Positions 35,394 to 44,201 of a DNA stretch of 64,000 nt are shown piece by piece. Source of the DNA: Mycolicibacterium peregrinum (GTDB lineage: Bacteria > Actinomycetota > Actinomycetes > Mycobacteriales > Mycobacteriaceae); the NCBI RefSeq assembly GCF_001665785.1, contig NZ_LZSO01000023.1, positions 62,001 through 126,000 on the forward strand, given 5' to 3'. The notes under the pieces were generated by a model. That model searched no databases and had not been told where the DNA came from. It worked only from the letters and a program-made list of their open reading frames with translations. Each line of letters opens with the position of its first letter. Position 1 is the stretch's first letter. The position numbers were made by a program, and so were the translations under genes.

Positions 35394-36272
35394 ATGAGAG
35401 TGGGTCCGAGTGCGGGATTCGTCTTCGGCATGGTCGCTGCTGTCGTGGGCAGTGTCCTGGTGGCATGCTCGCCGGGGTCTGTGCCGACCGCACTGATCAA
35501 GGACGTCCCGTTGCAGTCGGGTGAGCAGACCACGCTTCCGTTCAGCGGGTTTGACTACCGGGAGATGGGCGTCGATGCGAAGAACGTTCTCTATCTGGGT
35601 GGTATCGGTGGGTTCGCGACCTTGATCCCGGGGGCGGCCCAGCCGACGCCCATGAAGCCCAGCGGCAATCCTCCTGTGTCGACGTTCGGGGTTGCGCCGG
35701 ACGGCCGGTTGTCCTTTGCCACTCTCGATGGTGCCGTCGAGACGATCGCACCCGGATCCACCACCTCGGGGCCGCTGCCTTTCGGCAGGCTCACCAAGCA
35801 CGGCCAGATGGCGGTGGGCCAGGACGGGTCGGTTTACCTGGCCGACAACGAGCGCGACAAGTTGTTGAAGCTCGCTCCCGGCGCGAGCGCCCCGACCGAG
35901 CTGCCTGTCGAGATCACCAACGGGTTGGGGCACTTGGTGATCGACGCCGACGACAACGTGTATGCAGCCATGGACGAGAAGATCGTGAAGATTGCGAAGG
36001 ACGCCGAGAAGGCCGAGCCGGTGGCAGGGGCGCCGGACGCAGTGGGCGGCCTGGCGGTGGACGCCGCGGGCAATCTGTACGCCACCGACCGCAAGGCCGC
36101 AACGGTGTCCCGGATGCCGGCCGGCGGGGGTGACTGGGTCGAACTCCCGTTCAACGGGCTTCAAAGCCCATCCGCCATCACGGTCGACGGCGACGGCAAC
36201 GTGTACGTCATGAACACGAACCTCCGCGAGACCGCGACGAGAGACACCCTCGTCAGGCTCGCTGCCAAGTAG
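35394..36272 (+). CDS. NHL-repeat lipoprotein resembling the PknD sensor domain
   Basis: A 292-residue lipoprotein with lipobox LVAC (Cys25). The rest is a beta-propeller of about six NHL-type blades, each with a pattern such as VDAKNVLYLG, VAPDGRLSFA, VGQDGSVYLAD, IDADDNVYAA, VDAAGNLYATD and VDGDGNVYVMN. LPFNGLQSPSAITVDG is close to the extracellular sensor domain of mycobacterial PknD, but no kinase domain is present. It is probably an outer-leaflet binding protein. GGGAGGGG precedes ATG 35394. Confidence 0.82.
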   Translation: MRVGPSAGFVFGMVAAVVGSVLVACSPGSVPTALIKDVPLQSGEQTTLPFSGFDYREMGVDAKNVLYLGGIGGFATLIPGAAQPTPMKPSGNPPVSTFGVAPDGRLSFATLDGAVETIAPGSTTSGPLPFGRLTKHGQMAVGQDGSVYLADNERDKLLKLAPGASAPTELPVEITNGLGHLVIDADDNVYAAMDEKIVKIAKDAEKAEPVAGAPDAVGGLAVDAAGNLYATDRKAATVSRMPAGGGDWVELPFNGLQSPSAITVDGDGNVYVMNTNLRETATRDTLVRLAAK

Positions 36273-36285
36273 CCGGGTTGCGGAG

Positions 36286-37122
36286 TCAGAACATTTCGAC
36301 GACCCATACCTCCATGTCGAACTGAGGATTCGCGGGATCGGTGGGGTCGGAGATGCGGTGCTGCTGGATGACGGTACCGAGGCTGAGGATGTCCGCGCGT
36401 GGGGTCGCGAACTGCACCTGGGTCGATGCGTAGGTGAACCGGCACCCACCGACGAGGGCTGATTGCGCCAGCCGTCGAATCTCCTCGAGCGTCACCTGAT
36501 TGATGGGCGCGCTGCGCATGCAGATATCGCTGGCGCAACCACTGACCAGGTCGGCAGTCAGTGGCCGGCCATGAGCGTGCTGACTCTCGGTGGCGAAGTC
36601 GGAGAACCCGAGGTAGTCGGTTTCCCCCTCGCCGTAGATGTTGATCCTCACGGCGTTCCCGATCGGGTTGATCGGGGTCCCTTGATGCTGGGCACGGCCG
36701 TCGGGCCCCGGCGCGGATACACGTGGCGGGGTCGGGCATTGCGAATGATCGTGTGGGTCGCCCGCTTCGGTGGGTGAGACCAGGCCGTCCCCCGGTGGCG
36801 TCAGGCTCTCGAAATCCCTGACGTCGTCATCGAGATGTCTGATCGTGCCTTTTCCGACGATCCTGTCTGCGGTGACCTGCCCGGGGCCCAGGATCCCGCG
36901 CTTGTTCTTGTAAGCCTCCACCGCGTCGCCGGTGCCTCCGCCGTACACACCGTCCACGGAGAGCCCGGCGCCGTCGACCTCGTTCAGCGCGATCTGGATT
37001 CGCCGCACATGCTCGCCGACGTCGTGGATCCCCTCCCCGATGTGCGCCGGATCAGACACCAGGCAGGCCTCGAGCTGAGCGTCAGGAGCTGGCGAGGTGA
37101 GCAGCATGCTCTTGAGTCCCAT
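36286..37122 (-). CDS. Peptidoglycan-binding-like protein, function unknown
   Basis: A 278-residue protein with no signal peptide. Residues about 25-95 resemble the PG_binding_1 fold (VRRIQIALNEVDG, SVDGVYGGGTGDAVEAYKNKRG). A Pro-rich linker with a HDHSQCPTPP segment leads to a C-terminal region (about 160-278) I do not recognise. GAGGGGG lies upstream of ATG 37122. It converges on the NHL lipoprotein gene with 13 nt between stops. It could be a phage-derived or toxin-like protein, but nothing nearby proves that. Confidence 0.65.
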   Translation of the reverse strand: MGLKSMLLTSPAPDAQLEACLVSDPAHIGEGIHDVGEHVRRIQIALNEVDGAGLSVDGVYGGGTGDAVEAYKNKRGILGPGQVTADRIVGKGTIRHLDDDVRDFESLTPPGDGLVSPTEAGDPHDHSQCPTPPRVSAPGPDGRAQHQGTPINPIGNAVRINIYGEGETDYLGFSDFATESQHAHGRPLTADLVSGCASDICMRSAPINQVTLEEIRRLAQSALVGGCRFTYASTQVQFATPRADILSLGTVIQQHRISDPTDPANPQFDMEVWVVEMF

Positions 37123-37361
37123 TTTTCGTCCCCCTCTGGTTCGTGCAAGCGGGCTGCTTGCTGATGGATCCAATCCTGGGCGGGCATGTTTCGGGGTGCG
37201 TGAGTAGTCGGCTACCTGACTCTTCGGACTGACTCTTCGGATGGCGTGCCGATAAAGCAGATCAGGGAGACTCGACATCTCCCATGCCAGTTCGTAGCCT
37301 GTCCGAGACGTCCAAGCCGGGCCACGACGGTCCCCGCAGCGAAAGATCGTGACTAATCCGT

Positions 37362-38390
37362 ATGACCTGGGTGCGCCATTCACTGCGGCGGGCGCTGTGC
37401 GGTTCAGCCGTGGCCGCCCTGGTGGTGGCGACGTCGATGGGCGCCGTGAAGGCGGAGCCCGGTGCTGACGCGCTGTCGAAGCTTCACGAGTTGTCCCGAC
37501 AGGCGGTGCAGGGTCGCGAGGCGGTGACCGCCGCTCAACGCGATGTCGACGCCAAACTGGCTGCCCAGACCGCGGCCGAGGACCGCCACCGCGCGGACCT
37601 GGAGGCCCTTGACGTCGCGAACGTCCAGCTTGAGCCCTATCAGGCCGCGGTCAACCGGGTCGCGGCAATGACTTACATGAGTGGCGGCGACGGTCAGATG
37701 GCGGCGGTGCTGACCGCGGGTTCGCCGCGGCAACTGATCGACAAGCTGTCCCTGCAACGGGTCGTGGCCGCGAAGGCGGCCGATGACATGGTGGCCTTCA
37801 AGGAGACGCATCAGCGCGCGGCGGCGGCGGCCCAGGCGTCAGAGACCTCGGCCGCAGATGCCCGCGCCGCCGTCGAGCAAGCCTCCGCTGTGCGCGCAGA
37901 CCTTCAGGCCAAATGGAGTGAACTGCAGCGTCAGATCGCCGCGGCAGAGGCGCAGTACGGGGCGCTGGCGCCGCATCAGCAAGCAATCGTCGACAACGCG
38001 GGATCACTTCCCGTGGGCGCTCCCGCAGATATCCCGGAAGGGTTGCCGGTCGGTGTCGCCTCCGAGGTCGGGTTACAGCCCAACACCATCCTGGCCGCCC
38101 GGGCTGTCAGCGCGCGTTTTCCCCAGATCGCCGACATCGACGGGGTCCGGCCGGACTCGAAGCCGTGGCATCCCAGCGGTCTGGCGATCGACATCATGAT
38201 TCCCAACCCCGGCAGCCCCGAGGGCATCGCGCTCGGTGACGAGATCCTCGCGTTCGCGATGAGCAACGCGGCCCGATTCGGGTTGCAGGACGTGATCTGG
38301 CGCGGCACCTATTACACGCCGAGCGGGCCGCAGTCATCGGGCTACGGCCACTACGACCACGTGCACATCACCACGACGCCGCGCCACTGA
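37362..38390 (+). CDS. Secreted coiled-coil protein with ARB_07466-like C-terminal domain
   Basis: A 342-residue exported protein: signal peptide (1-31, KAEPG), a long coiled coil (about 35-205, rich in Ala, Gln and Glu), and a C-terminal domain (about 230-340) with RFPQIADIDGVRPDS, HPSGLAIDIMIP and GHYDHVHITT. The His and Asp in SGLAID and HYDHVH look like the metal site of an LAS/VanY-type fold, although the family is not a proven peptidase. The architecture resembles the Rip/PcsB class of envelope proteins. It is convergent with the ligase gene. Confidence 0.8.
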   Translation: MTWVRHSLRRALCGSAVAALVVATSMGAVKAEPGADALSKLHELSRQAVQGREAVTAAQRDVDAKLAAQTAAEDRHRADLEALDVANVQLEPYQAAVNRVAAMTYMSGGDGQMAAVLTAGSPRQLIDKLSLQRVVAAKAADDMVAFKETHQRAAAAAQASETSAADARAAVEQASAVRADLQAKWSELQRQIAAAEAQYGALAPHQQAIVDNAGSLPVGAPADIPEGLPVGVASEVGLQPNTILAARAVSARFPQIADIDGVRPDSKPWHPSGLAIDIMIPNPGSPEGIALGDEILAFAMSNAARFGLQDVIWRGTYYTPSGPQSSGYGHYDHVHITTTPRH

Positions 38391-38415
38391 CCGTGAGACC
38401 GCGCCTGTCGGCCGG

Positions 38416-40533
38416 CTATCCCTCGAGCAGACTACGTTTGATGATCTTGCCCGTGGTCGTGCGCGGCAGCTTGTCGAGGAAGGTGACGTCGCGCGGAATC
38501 GAGAAGCGGCTCAGCCGGTTTCGGATGTAGTTCTTGACCATTTCCTGGTCGAGCGAGGCGCCGTCGGCAACGACGACGAACGCCGCGAGGCGTTGGCCGA
38601 ACACCGGATCGGGAACGCCGATCACCGCGACTTCGGAGACCTGTGGCAACAGCGCGAGCGCCTCTTCGACGGGCCGCGGAAATACGTTCTCGCCGCCGGA
38701 GATGATCATCTCGTCATCGCGTCCGGCGACGAAGAGGCGCCCGCCGGCGTCGAGGTATCCGACATCGCCGGTGTCCATCAGTTGGTCTTTGATGGCAGGT
38801 GACGCGGCGTTGGTGTAGCCGTCGAACAGCATGTCGTTGCCCACGAAGATGCGACCGACGGCGCCGACGGGCAGGGGGTCACCCGCCTGATCGAGTATGG
38901 CGATGCGGGTACCGAGCGGCGGCCGACCGGCGGTGGTCGGGGCGGCGCGCAGGTCGGTCGGGTCGGCGATCGTCGCCCAGGACACTTCGGTCGAGCCGTA
39001 GAAGTTGTACAGGATGTCGCCGAAGGTATCCATGAACTTGATGACGGAGGCTCCGGGGATCGGCGACCCACTGCTGGCAACCACCCTCAGCGACGACGTG
39101 TCGTATCGATTGATCACGGAGATCGGCAACTCAAGAATCCGCTGCAGCATGACCGGCACGGCAATCAGGACCGTGCATCGGTGCTGCGCAATGGTTTTCA
39201 GACACTCTTCGGCGTCGAACCGTTCCGTCAGCACCACCGTCGCACGCAGCGCGGCACTGAGCTGCAGCGCGGCCAGGCCCCAGGCGTGGAACAGTGGCGC
39301 GGCCACCAGCATCACCTCGTCGCGACGCAGCGGCATGCGGGACAACATCGCGGCGATCGTGCCGAAGCCCTGTGGGGTGGGTCGGCGCGCACCTTTCGGT
39401 GTTCCGGTCGTACCGGAGGTGAGAACGACCAGCTTGCCCGGCTGTTTCGGAGGGGTCAGTGGCCCGTTGTCGGTGCCGGCCGAGATCAGGTCGTCGATCG
39501 AACGTCGCTGCGGTGCAGCCGAAGCGGGGCGCGTGGCGATGCGGGGAATCTCGGCGGGGAGATAGCGCACCTGCTGTTCGAACTCCTCGTCGACGAATAC
39601 CGCGTCGACGGCATGGCGGCGGACGATCTCTTCGATCGGGTGCGCGGCCAAGCCGGTGTTGAGCAACACGAGGTCGGCGCCCAGCTTGCTGGCCGCCACC
39701 ATGCACTCCACCATCGCCGAGTGATTGCGTGCCAGGATGGCGAGCTTGCTGTTCGAGCTGAAGCCAACAGTGGTGAGACCCGACGTGATGGAGGTGGTGC
39801 GCTCAGCCACTTCCGCATAGGTCGATTGCCCGAGGCTGTCGACCAGCGCGAGGTTTCGGGGGGATCGAGCAGCGGCGGAGGTGAGGCCGCCGGCCAGGGT
39901 GAATCCCCACTTGGAGAGGGAGTTGAGTTGCCGCAGTCCGCGATCGGGTCGGGATGCCCGCACGACGCCACTGACGACCATGGTCTTGGCGACGCTGAGC
40001 TGCAGGGAGCGCATGTCGCCCATGTTGACCAGGAGTGAGGTTGGCTTGGCGGCCAGATAGTCGTCAATTCGCTGTAGGCCTTCTCTGACCCAGTTCTCGA
40101 CGGCGCTGTCGTCGATCTTGGCCAGGTCGGGGTGAAGCCGGCCGATGGAGAAGGCGGTCACTGCGATCCGGGTGTCGTTCGCTCCGGGAGTCAGCCGAAT
40201 CGACACCGAACTTTCGGGCATCTGGGTGGCGTGGAGGAGCATCTCCCTGCCGGAGCGCCGAACTGTCAGGTGCATCTCGTGGACAACGACTGCGCCGCGG
40301 GGGGTGGAGAACCGGAGCTCGAACTGCTGTGCGTGGTCAGAGATCTGCCCGCACGACCCGAGTCCGCGAAAGAATCGCGGATACTCCTCAGGTGATTGCA
40401 GGACTTCCCAGATATCCGGACATGAGTGATCCAGCATCACGTCGAAATCGATCACGTCACGTCGCACGGGTGGTCCTGCCAGTCGATCGTCTGTTCGCTC
40501 GGCCGCCAACTGAGTGAACACATTGTGGTTCAT
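38416..40533 (-). CDS. SRPBCC-acyl-CoA ligase fusion (FadD2-like)
   Basis: A 705-residue protein. Residues about 25-160 look like an SRPBCC (polyketide cyclase/START-like) domain, and about 220-705 are an AMP-forming acyl-CoA ligase. Ligase motifs are TSGTTGTPKGARR (P-loop), YGSTEVS, DTGDVGYLD, GRDDEMIISGGENVFP and PRTTTGKIIKR with the catalytic Lys. It should activate a fatty or aromatic acid to its CoA ester; the N-terminal domain may hold or present the hydrophobic substrate. ATG 40533 is 75 nt from the divergent DUF1906 gene. Confidence 0.88.
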   Translation of the reverse strand: MNHNVFTQLAAERTDDRLAGPPVRRDVIDFDVMLDHSCPDIWEVLQSPEEYPRFFRGLGSCGQISDHAQQFELRFSTPRGAVVVHEMHLTVRRSGREMLLHATQMPESSVSIRLTPGANDTRIAVTAFSIGRLHPDLAKIDDSAVENWVREGLQRIDDYLAAKPTSLLVNMGDMRSLQLSVAKTMVVSGVVRASRPDRGLRQLNSLSKWGFTLAGGLTSAAARSPRNLALVDSLGQSTYAEVAERTTSITSGLTTVGFSSNSKLAILARNHSAMVECMVAASKLGADLVLLNTGLAAHPIEEIVRRHAVDAVFVDEEFEQQVRYLPAEIPRIATRPASAAPQRRSIDDLISAGTDNGPLTPPKQPGKLVVLTSGTTGTPKGARRPTPQGFGTIAAMLSRMPLRRDEVMLVAAPLFHAWGLAALQLSAALRATVVLTERFDAEECLKTIAQHRCTVLIAVPVMLQRILELPISVINRYDTSSLRVVASSGSPIPGASVIKFMDTFGDILYNFYGSTEVSWATIADPTDLRAAPTTAGRPPLGTRIAILDQAGDPLPVGAVGRIFVGNDMLFDGYTNAASPAIKDQLMDTGDVGYLDAGGRLFVAGRDDEMIISGGENVFPRPVEEALALLPQVSEVAVIGVPDPVFGQRLAAFVVVADGASLDQEMVKNYIRNRLSRFSIPRDVTFLDKLPRTTTGKIIKRSLLEG

Positions 40534-40608
40534 CGGCCCGCGATACGGAGCAGTTCTGGCCCCAACGCCGCAACACTCAGCGGATGCAACAGGGGATACG
40601 CTTCTCGC

Positions 40609-41388
40609 GTGACGCCATCCGCTTCACGACGCCAAGTCTTCAGGTATGCCGCTGTCCTGGCTCCGGCCTTGGTTGTCCCGGGTGCGTTGGCTGCGTCAGC
40701 CGGCGCACCGACGGCCTCGGCCGACGGTCTGCAGATCGTCGATTTCGCCGACCGGCTGGTCCAGCCCGAACAGCTCAAGTCCGCGGGGTTCGGCGGCGCG
40801 TTGGTCTATGTGTCCGAGTTGCGGCCGGGCGCCACCTTCGATTTCAAGCCCGTCACCCGTGACTACGCCGATCGCCTCCGCGCGGCCGGCCTGCAGGTCG
40901 TCAGCTGCTACCAGTTCGGCAAACCCGGGTGGCCGACGCCGTCGGACTTCACCCGTGGGTATGACGGGGGCGTGGCCGACGCGCGGACGGCATTGGGACT
41001 CCATACCGCGGCCGGCGGGCCGGCATCGGCGCCGATCTTCTTCAGCGTCGACGAGGACATCGACGCGGCAACGTGGAAACGATTGGCAGTCCAATGGTTT
41101 CGGGGGATCAACTCGGTTCTCGGGGTGGCTCGTACCGGAATCTACGGTGGTCGCAGGCAATGTGGATGGGCGATAGCCGACGGTGTGGTCGGTGCCTCCA
41201 GCACCGCCGGCTTCCGGTGGGCCTGGCAGACGAAGGCATGGTCGCGGGGTGAGCGGGAGCCGGCTGCCGTGCTGTTCCAGCGCGAAGTCGTGACCGCATC
41301 CGATCCGGGTTTCGTGATCGACGGTATCCATGTCGACGTGAATGACGTTCTCGCAGCCGATTACGGCCAGTGGGATCTCGCCAGATGA
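40609..41388 (+). CDS. Tat-exported DUF1906 glycoside-hydrolase-like protein (Rv2525c-like)
   Basis: A 259-residue protein with a Tat signal (SRRQVF, then a hydrophobic stretch and an ASA-D type cleavage region near residue 39). The mature part is a DUF1906/GH25-like TIM barrel: IVDFADRLVQP, VSCYQFGKPGW, IFFSVDEDIDAATW (acidic residues in place for catalysis) and GIYGGRRQCGW. Mtb Rv2525c, a related Tat substrate, affects the cell wall. GTG 40609 is chosen because it places the twin Arg at residues 7-8. The SCO6745-like gene follows after 22 nt. Confidence 0.83.
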   Translation: MTPSASRRQVFRYAAVLAPALVVPGALAASAGAPTASADGLQIVDFADRLVQPEQLKSAGFGGALVYVSELRPGATFDFKPVTRDYADRLRAAGLQVVSCYQFGKPGWPTPSDFTRGYDGGVADARTALGLHTAAGGPASAPIFFSVDEDIDAATWKRLAVQWFRGINSVLGVARTGIYGGRRQCGWAIADGVVGASSTAGFRWAWQTKAWSRGEREPAAVLFQREVVTASDPGFVIDGIHVDVNDVLAADYGQWDLAR

Positions 41389-41410
41389 TGCACCAGGAGG
41401 AATCATTGTC

Positions 41411-42169
41411 ATGACCGACACCGACATGCTGAACGCTGCCGCCGCCACCGGTGCGGCGATGGAGCAGGCGGTCGCGATTTTCATGCTGCATCCGGAGAAC
41501 TTCGCGGCCAGTATCGCCGCCGGCTATCAGAACCCGTTGGCGGGGTATGTCGCTGGCCGCGGTGGGGTCCTGGGTGATGCGTCCGGTGCGACCGTCAGCG
41601 CCGTCTTCGCGGTATTCGAGCCGACCGGCCTTGCCGCGATGTGGGATGAAGGCGTCGCGGTACGCGGCGCTGACGGTGCGGCACAACAGTATTGGGAGCA
41701 GGCCGCGGAGTTCGGACGCAAGTATCTGTCCGCCGCCCAGGGATTGGATCGCATCTCCGAACTGGGGGAGAAGCTCATCGCCGCAACGCCGATCGCGGGC
41801 CTGCCGCTGTTCGCGGGGTGGCGCGCGATGCCGTTGGCCGACGATGCCGCGGCGCGGGCGCTGCAGGTGATGTTCGTGCTCCGTGAACTGCGCGCGGGCG
41901 TTCACTTCAACGCGCTGACGATCTCGGGTATCGCCCCGGTGGAGGCACACATGCTCAACAAGGGGCCCCAGTACACCGCGATGTTCGGTTGGCCCGAACC
42001 ATTCGCCGACGGTGAAGACAAGAAGGACCGGTACGCCGAGATCGAGCTGGCGACCAACCGGCGGATGGTCGAGATCTTCGAAGCCGCCCTTGATCAGGCC
42101 GAGGCCGACGAGCTCGCCCGGCTGAGCACCGAAGCGTTGGCCACCTTCAAAGCCGGTGTCCCGGGCTGA
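41411..42169 (+). CDS. SCO6745-like helical protein
   Basis: A 252-residue protein with strong RBS AGGAGG upstream of ATG 41411. It is mostly helical (about 10 helices, Ala-rich) and resembles the actinobacterial SCO6745 family, with a tail of DKKDRYAEIELATNRRM. No catalytic motif is evident and there is no signal peptide. It lies between the DUF1906 gene and the signal peptidase paralog (6 nt from the latter), suggesting one operon. Function unknown. Confidence 0.75.
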   Translation: MTDTDMLNAAAATGAAMEQAVAIFMLHPENFAASIAAGYQNPLAGYVAGRGGVLGDASGATVSAVFAVFEPTGLAAMWDEGVAVRGADGAAQQYWEQAAEFGRKYLSAAQGLDRISELGEKLIAATPIAGLPLFAGWRAMPLADDAAARALQVMFVLRELRAGVHFNALTISGIAPVEAHMLNKGPQYTAMFGWPEPFADGEDKKDRYAEIELATNRRMVEIFEAALDQAEADELARLSTEALATFKAGVPG

Positions 42170-42175
42170 ACCGCC

Positions 42176-42877
42176 GTGGAGCAGCAGCCTGAGCGAGCGG
42201 AAAAGCGTGGTGTGTGGACCAAACTAGCGGCTGTGGCTGCGGTTCTGGTGGTCGTGTTGGGCGCCCTCGGCGTCGCCGTCGTGCTGACCTTCGCCTCGAT
42301 GTACGAGATCCCTTCGGAGGCAATGGAACCAACACTGCAAGGCTGCGGCGTGTGTGAGAACGACCATGTCGTCGTCGACAAACTCAGCTATCGGTTCCGG
42401 CCACCACAGCCGGGCGACGTCATCGTGTTCAGGGCTCCGACGGCGTGGTACATGCCGGGTGCGACGGGTGAGAACGAACTGGTCAAGCGGGTAATCGCAG
42501 TCGGTGGGCAGACGGTCGAATGTCGTGCGGACGTGGGGTTGACGGTGAACGGCAAGCTCCTCGTGGAGCCTTACCTGGATCCGGCCACGATGGAGGCTGA
42601 TCCCAAGGCGTTTCCGTGCCTGGGTAACGAGTTCGGTCCGGTCGATGTCCCGGACGGCCGGCTGTGGGTGATGGGAGACAACCGCACCCACTCGGCCGAC
42701 TCCCGCACGTACTGCCGTAGTGCCGCGCCCGATATCGCCAGTGGTTTGATGTGCACGGGCGATCCCTCTGCGGGGACCGTGCCGGTCGCCGATGTCATCG
42801 GCAAGGTGCGGGCCATCGCGTTTCCGTCGCCGCGGCGTGGTCTACTCGCCGATGTGAATCCGCAGTTCGGCCCGTAG
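42176..42877 (+). CDS. Signal peptidase I paralog lacking the usual nucleophile Ser
   Basis: A 233-residue membrane-anchored signal peptidase I homolog with one span (about 18-40). Box B reads IPSEAMEPTL: the Ser that normally precedes Met is Ala, while the Ser two residues earlier is present. The general-base Lys is kept in ENELVKRVIAVGG (box D) and box E is GDNRTHSADSR. There are six Cys in the extracytoplasmic part (QGCGVC and others). It is either inactive, uses the other Ser, or has another role. It starts with GTG 42176, 6 nt after its neighbour. It is not the housekeeping LepB. Confidence 0.82.
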   Translation: MEQQPERAEKRGVWTKLAAVAAVLVVVLGALGVAVVLTFASMYEIPSEAMEPTLQGCGVCENDHVVVDKLSYRFRPPQPGDVIVFRAPTAWYMPGATGENELVKRVIAVGGQTVECRADVGLTVNGKLLVEPYLDPATMEADPKAFPCLGNEFGPVDVPDGRLWVMGDNRTHSADSRTYCRSAAPDIASGLMCTGDPSAGTVPVADVIGKVRAIAFPSPRRGLLADVNPQFGP

Positions 42878-42885
42878 GTGCGGCC

Positions 42886-43533
42886 ATGCGTTTGAGCCGA
42901 GACGAGCGCGAGCGGGTGTTCGCGGCGGTGGCCGACGAACGCCGGTCGATCGCCACCATGGTCGAGGGGCTCGATGCCGACCAGTTGGCCACACCGAGCC
43001 TGTGCGCGGGCTGGGACGTCAAGACGGTTGCGGCTCATCTGGTCAGCGATTTCACCGACGGGTTCTGGGGATTCCTGGTCAGCGGTGTCCGCCACGGTGA
43101 TATCGACCGCGGCATCGACGCACTGGCCCGCCGCCGGGCACAGGCGTCAGCCGCCGAGATCGCCGAGACGCTCCGTCGTCGCGCCGACTATCGGCTCAGC
43201 CCGCCCATCACCGGTCCGCTGTCGGGCCTGACAGATGTGTTGGTGCACGGCGCCGATATGCGCATCCCGCTGGGATTTGCGCACCAGCCGGATCCCCAGC
43301 ACGTCGCACGGGTTCTCGATTTCCTCACCGGCCGAACACAATTCGGGTTCTTCCCACACCGACGCCTGCGTGGTATCGCGCTACACGACGAGGACACCGG
43401 ACGCACGTGGGGTGAAGGCCGGGCCGTCACCGGTCCGGGCGTTGCGGTCATGCTGGCGGTGTGCGGACGCAGCGTCGCATTCGAGCGCCTGTCGGGTCCT
43501 GGACTTCCTGTCCTGGTTTCGCGTCTGCAGTAG
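42886..43533 (+). CDS. Mycothiol-dependent maleylpyruvate isomerase family protein
   Basis: A 215-residue DinB/MPI-superfamily protein. VKTVAAHLVSDF (about residue 45) and VLVHGADMRIPLG (about 115) give the His residues used for metal binding in this family. An RRSIATMVEGLDADQ helix starts it. It lies 8 nt after the signal peptidase paralog and ends the operon. The real substrate is unknown. ATG 42886 is used; the frame is open further upstream but overlaps the preceding gene. Confidence 0.8.
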   Translation: MRLSRDERERVFAAVADERRSIATMVEGLDADQLATPSLCAGWDVKTVAAHLVSDFTDGFWGFLVSGVRHGDIDRGIDALARRRAQASAAEIAETLRRRADYRLSPPITGPLSGLTDVLVHGADMRIPLGFAHQPDPQHVARVLDFLTGRTQFGFFPHRRLRGIALHDEDTGRTWGEGRAVTGPGVAVMLAVCGRSVAFERLSGPGLPVLVSRLQ

Positions 43534-43623
43534 CGCACGGGGTCCTCGACCACGCATTTCGTCGCATTTTCGTCCGGCGGTCGAGGTTTGCTCCTTAAGC
43601 TGACGACGACCACCAGATCCTGT

Positions 43624-43648
43624 GGCCGTTCGAAAATTTCGAAAGGCC
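43624..43648. promoter_or_regulatory. Dyad upstream of mmpS (site 1)
   Basis: GGCC-G-TTCGAA-AAT-TTCGAA-A-GGCC, near-perfect twofold symmetry. It lies about 125 nt before mmpS, in a 239-nt gap with no recognised gene. Probably a repressor-binding site. Confidence 0.45.
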
Positions 43649-43653
43649 GGACG

Positions 43654-43779
43654 ATGACAGCTGCCAATAGGTTTCCGACACGTGTACCGCGGTCACGTGT
43701 TCGATGGCCTTGGGAAACGGGTCGGGTCAGCAGGTGGCCGAAGGTTGCACTGGTCAACTTCGGGAGGCAGCGATGCTGA
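43654..43779 (+). CDS. Possible 41-residue leader ORF overlapping the mmpS start
   Basis: ATG 43654 opens a 41-codon frame rich in Arg/Trp/Pro that stops at 43779, seven bases into mmpS. The overlap would allow translational coupling. There is only a weak AAAGG upstream and no known homolog comes to mind, so it may be chance. Confidence 0.2.
   Translation: MTAANRFPTRVPRSRVRWPWETGRVSRWPKVALVNFGRQRC
43678..43700. promoter_or_regulatory. Dyad upstream of mmpS (site 2)
   Basis: ACACGTG-TACCGCGGT-CACGTGT, perfect 7-bp arms with 9-nt spacer, about 75 nt before mmpS. With site 1 it suggests a regulated promoter, though no regulator gene is adjacent. Confidence 0.45.
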
Positions 43780-44201
43780 CAAAAATATTCCGGAAGGTCT
43801 GGCTGCCGATCGCCATCGTGGTTGCCCTGTCTGTCGGCTTTCTCACGGTGTCGCACCTGAGGACCATCTTCGGCGCGCATCCGGTGCTGGTCACACCGTT
43901 CGGCGCTGACACCGCGGAGAAGTTCAATCCCAAGGTCGTCACCTATGAGGTGTACGGCTCGGGCGGTACGGCGGTGATCAACTACAAGGACCTTGACGGC
44001 AATCCACAGCGGGCCGGAACCGTGGGGTTGCCCTGGAGCTTGACGCTGACGACAACGGCCCCCTCGGCGTCACCGAACATCCTGGCCCAGACCGACGGCG
44101 ACAGCATCGGTTGCCGGATCACCGTCGATGACGTCGTCAAGGACGAGAGGACGGCTACCGGAGTGAACGCACAAACCTTCTGCCTGGTGAAGGCAGCATG
44201 A
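43773..44201 (+). CDS. MmpS family transport accessory protein
   Basis: A 142-residue protein with one N-terminal span (about 10-30, [18 protein letters not shown]) and the extracytoplasmic beta-rich MmpS domain ([24 protein letters not shown] key residues, [20 protein letters not shown]). MmpS proteins support MmpL transporters in lipid or siderophore export. GGGAGG precedes ATG 43773. It overlaps the following mmpL by ATGA, so the pair is coupled. Which of the Mtb MmpS proteins is orthologous cannot be told from sequence alone. Confidence 0.9.
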   Translation: MLTKIFRKVWLPIAIVVALSVGFLTVSHLRTIFGAHPVLVTPFGADTAEKFNPKVVTYEVYGSGGTAVINYKDLDGNPQRAGTVGLPWSLTLTTTAPSASPNILAQTDGDSIGCRITVDDVVKDERTATGVNAQTFCLVKAA

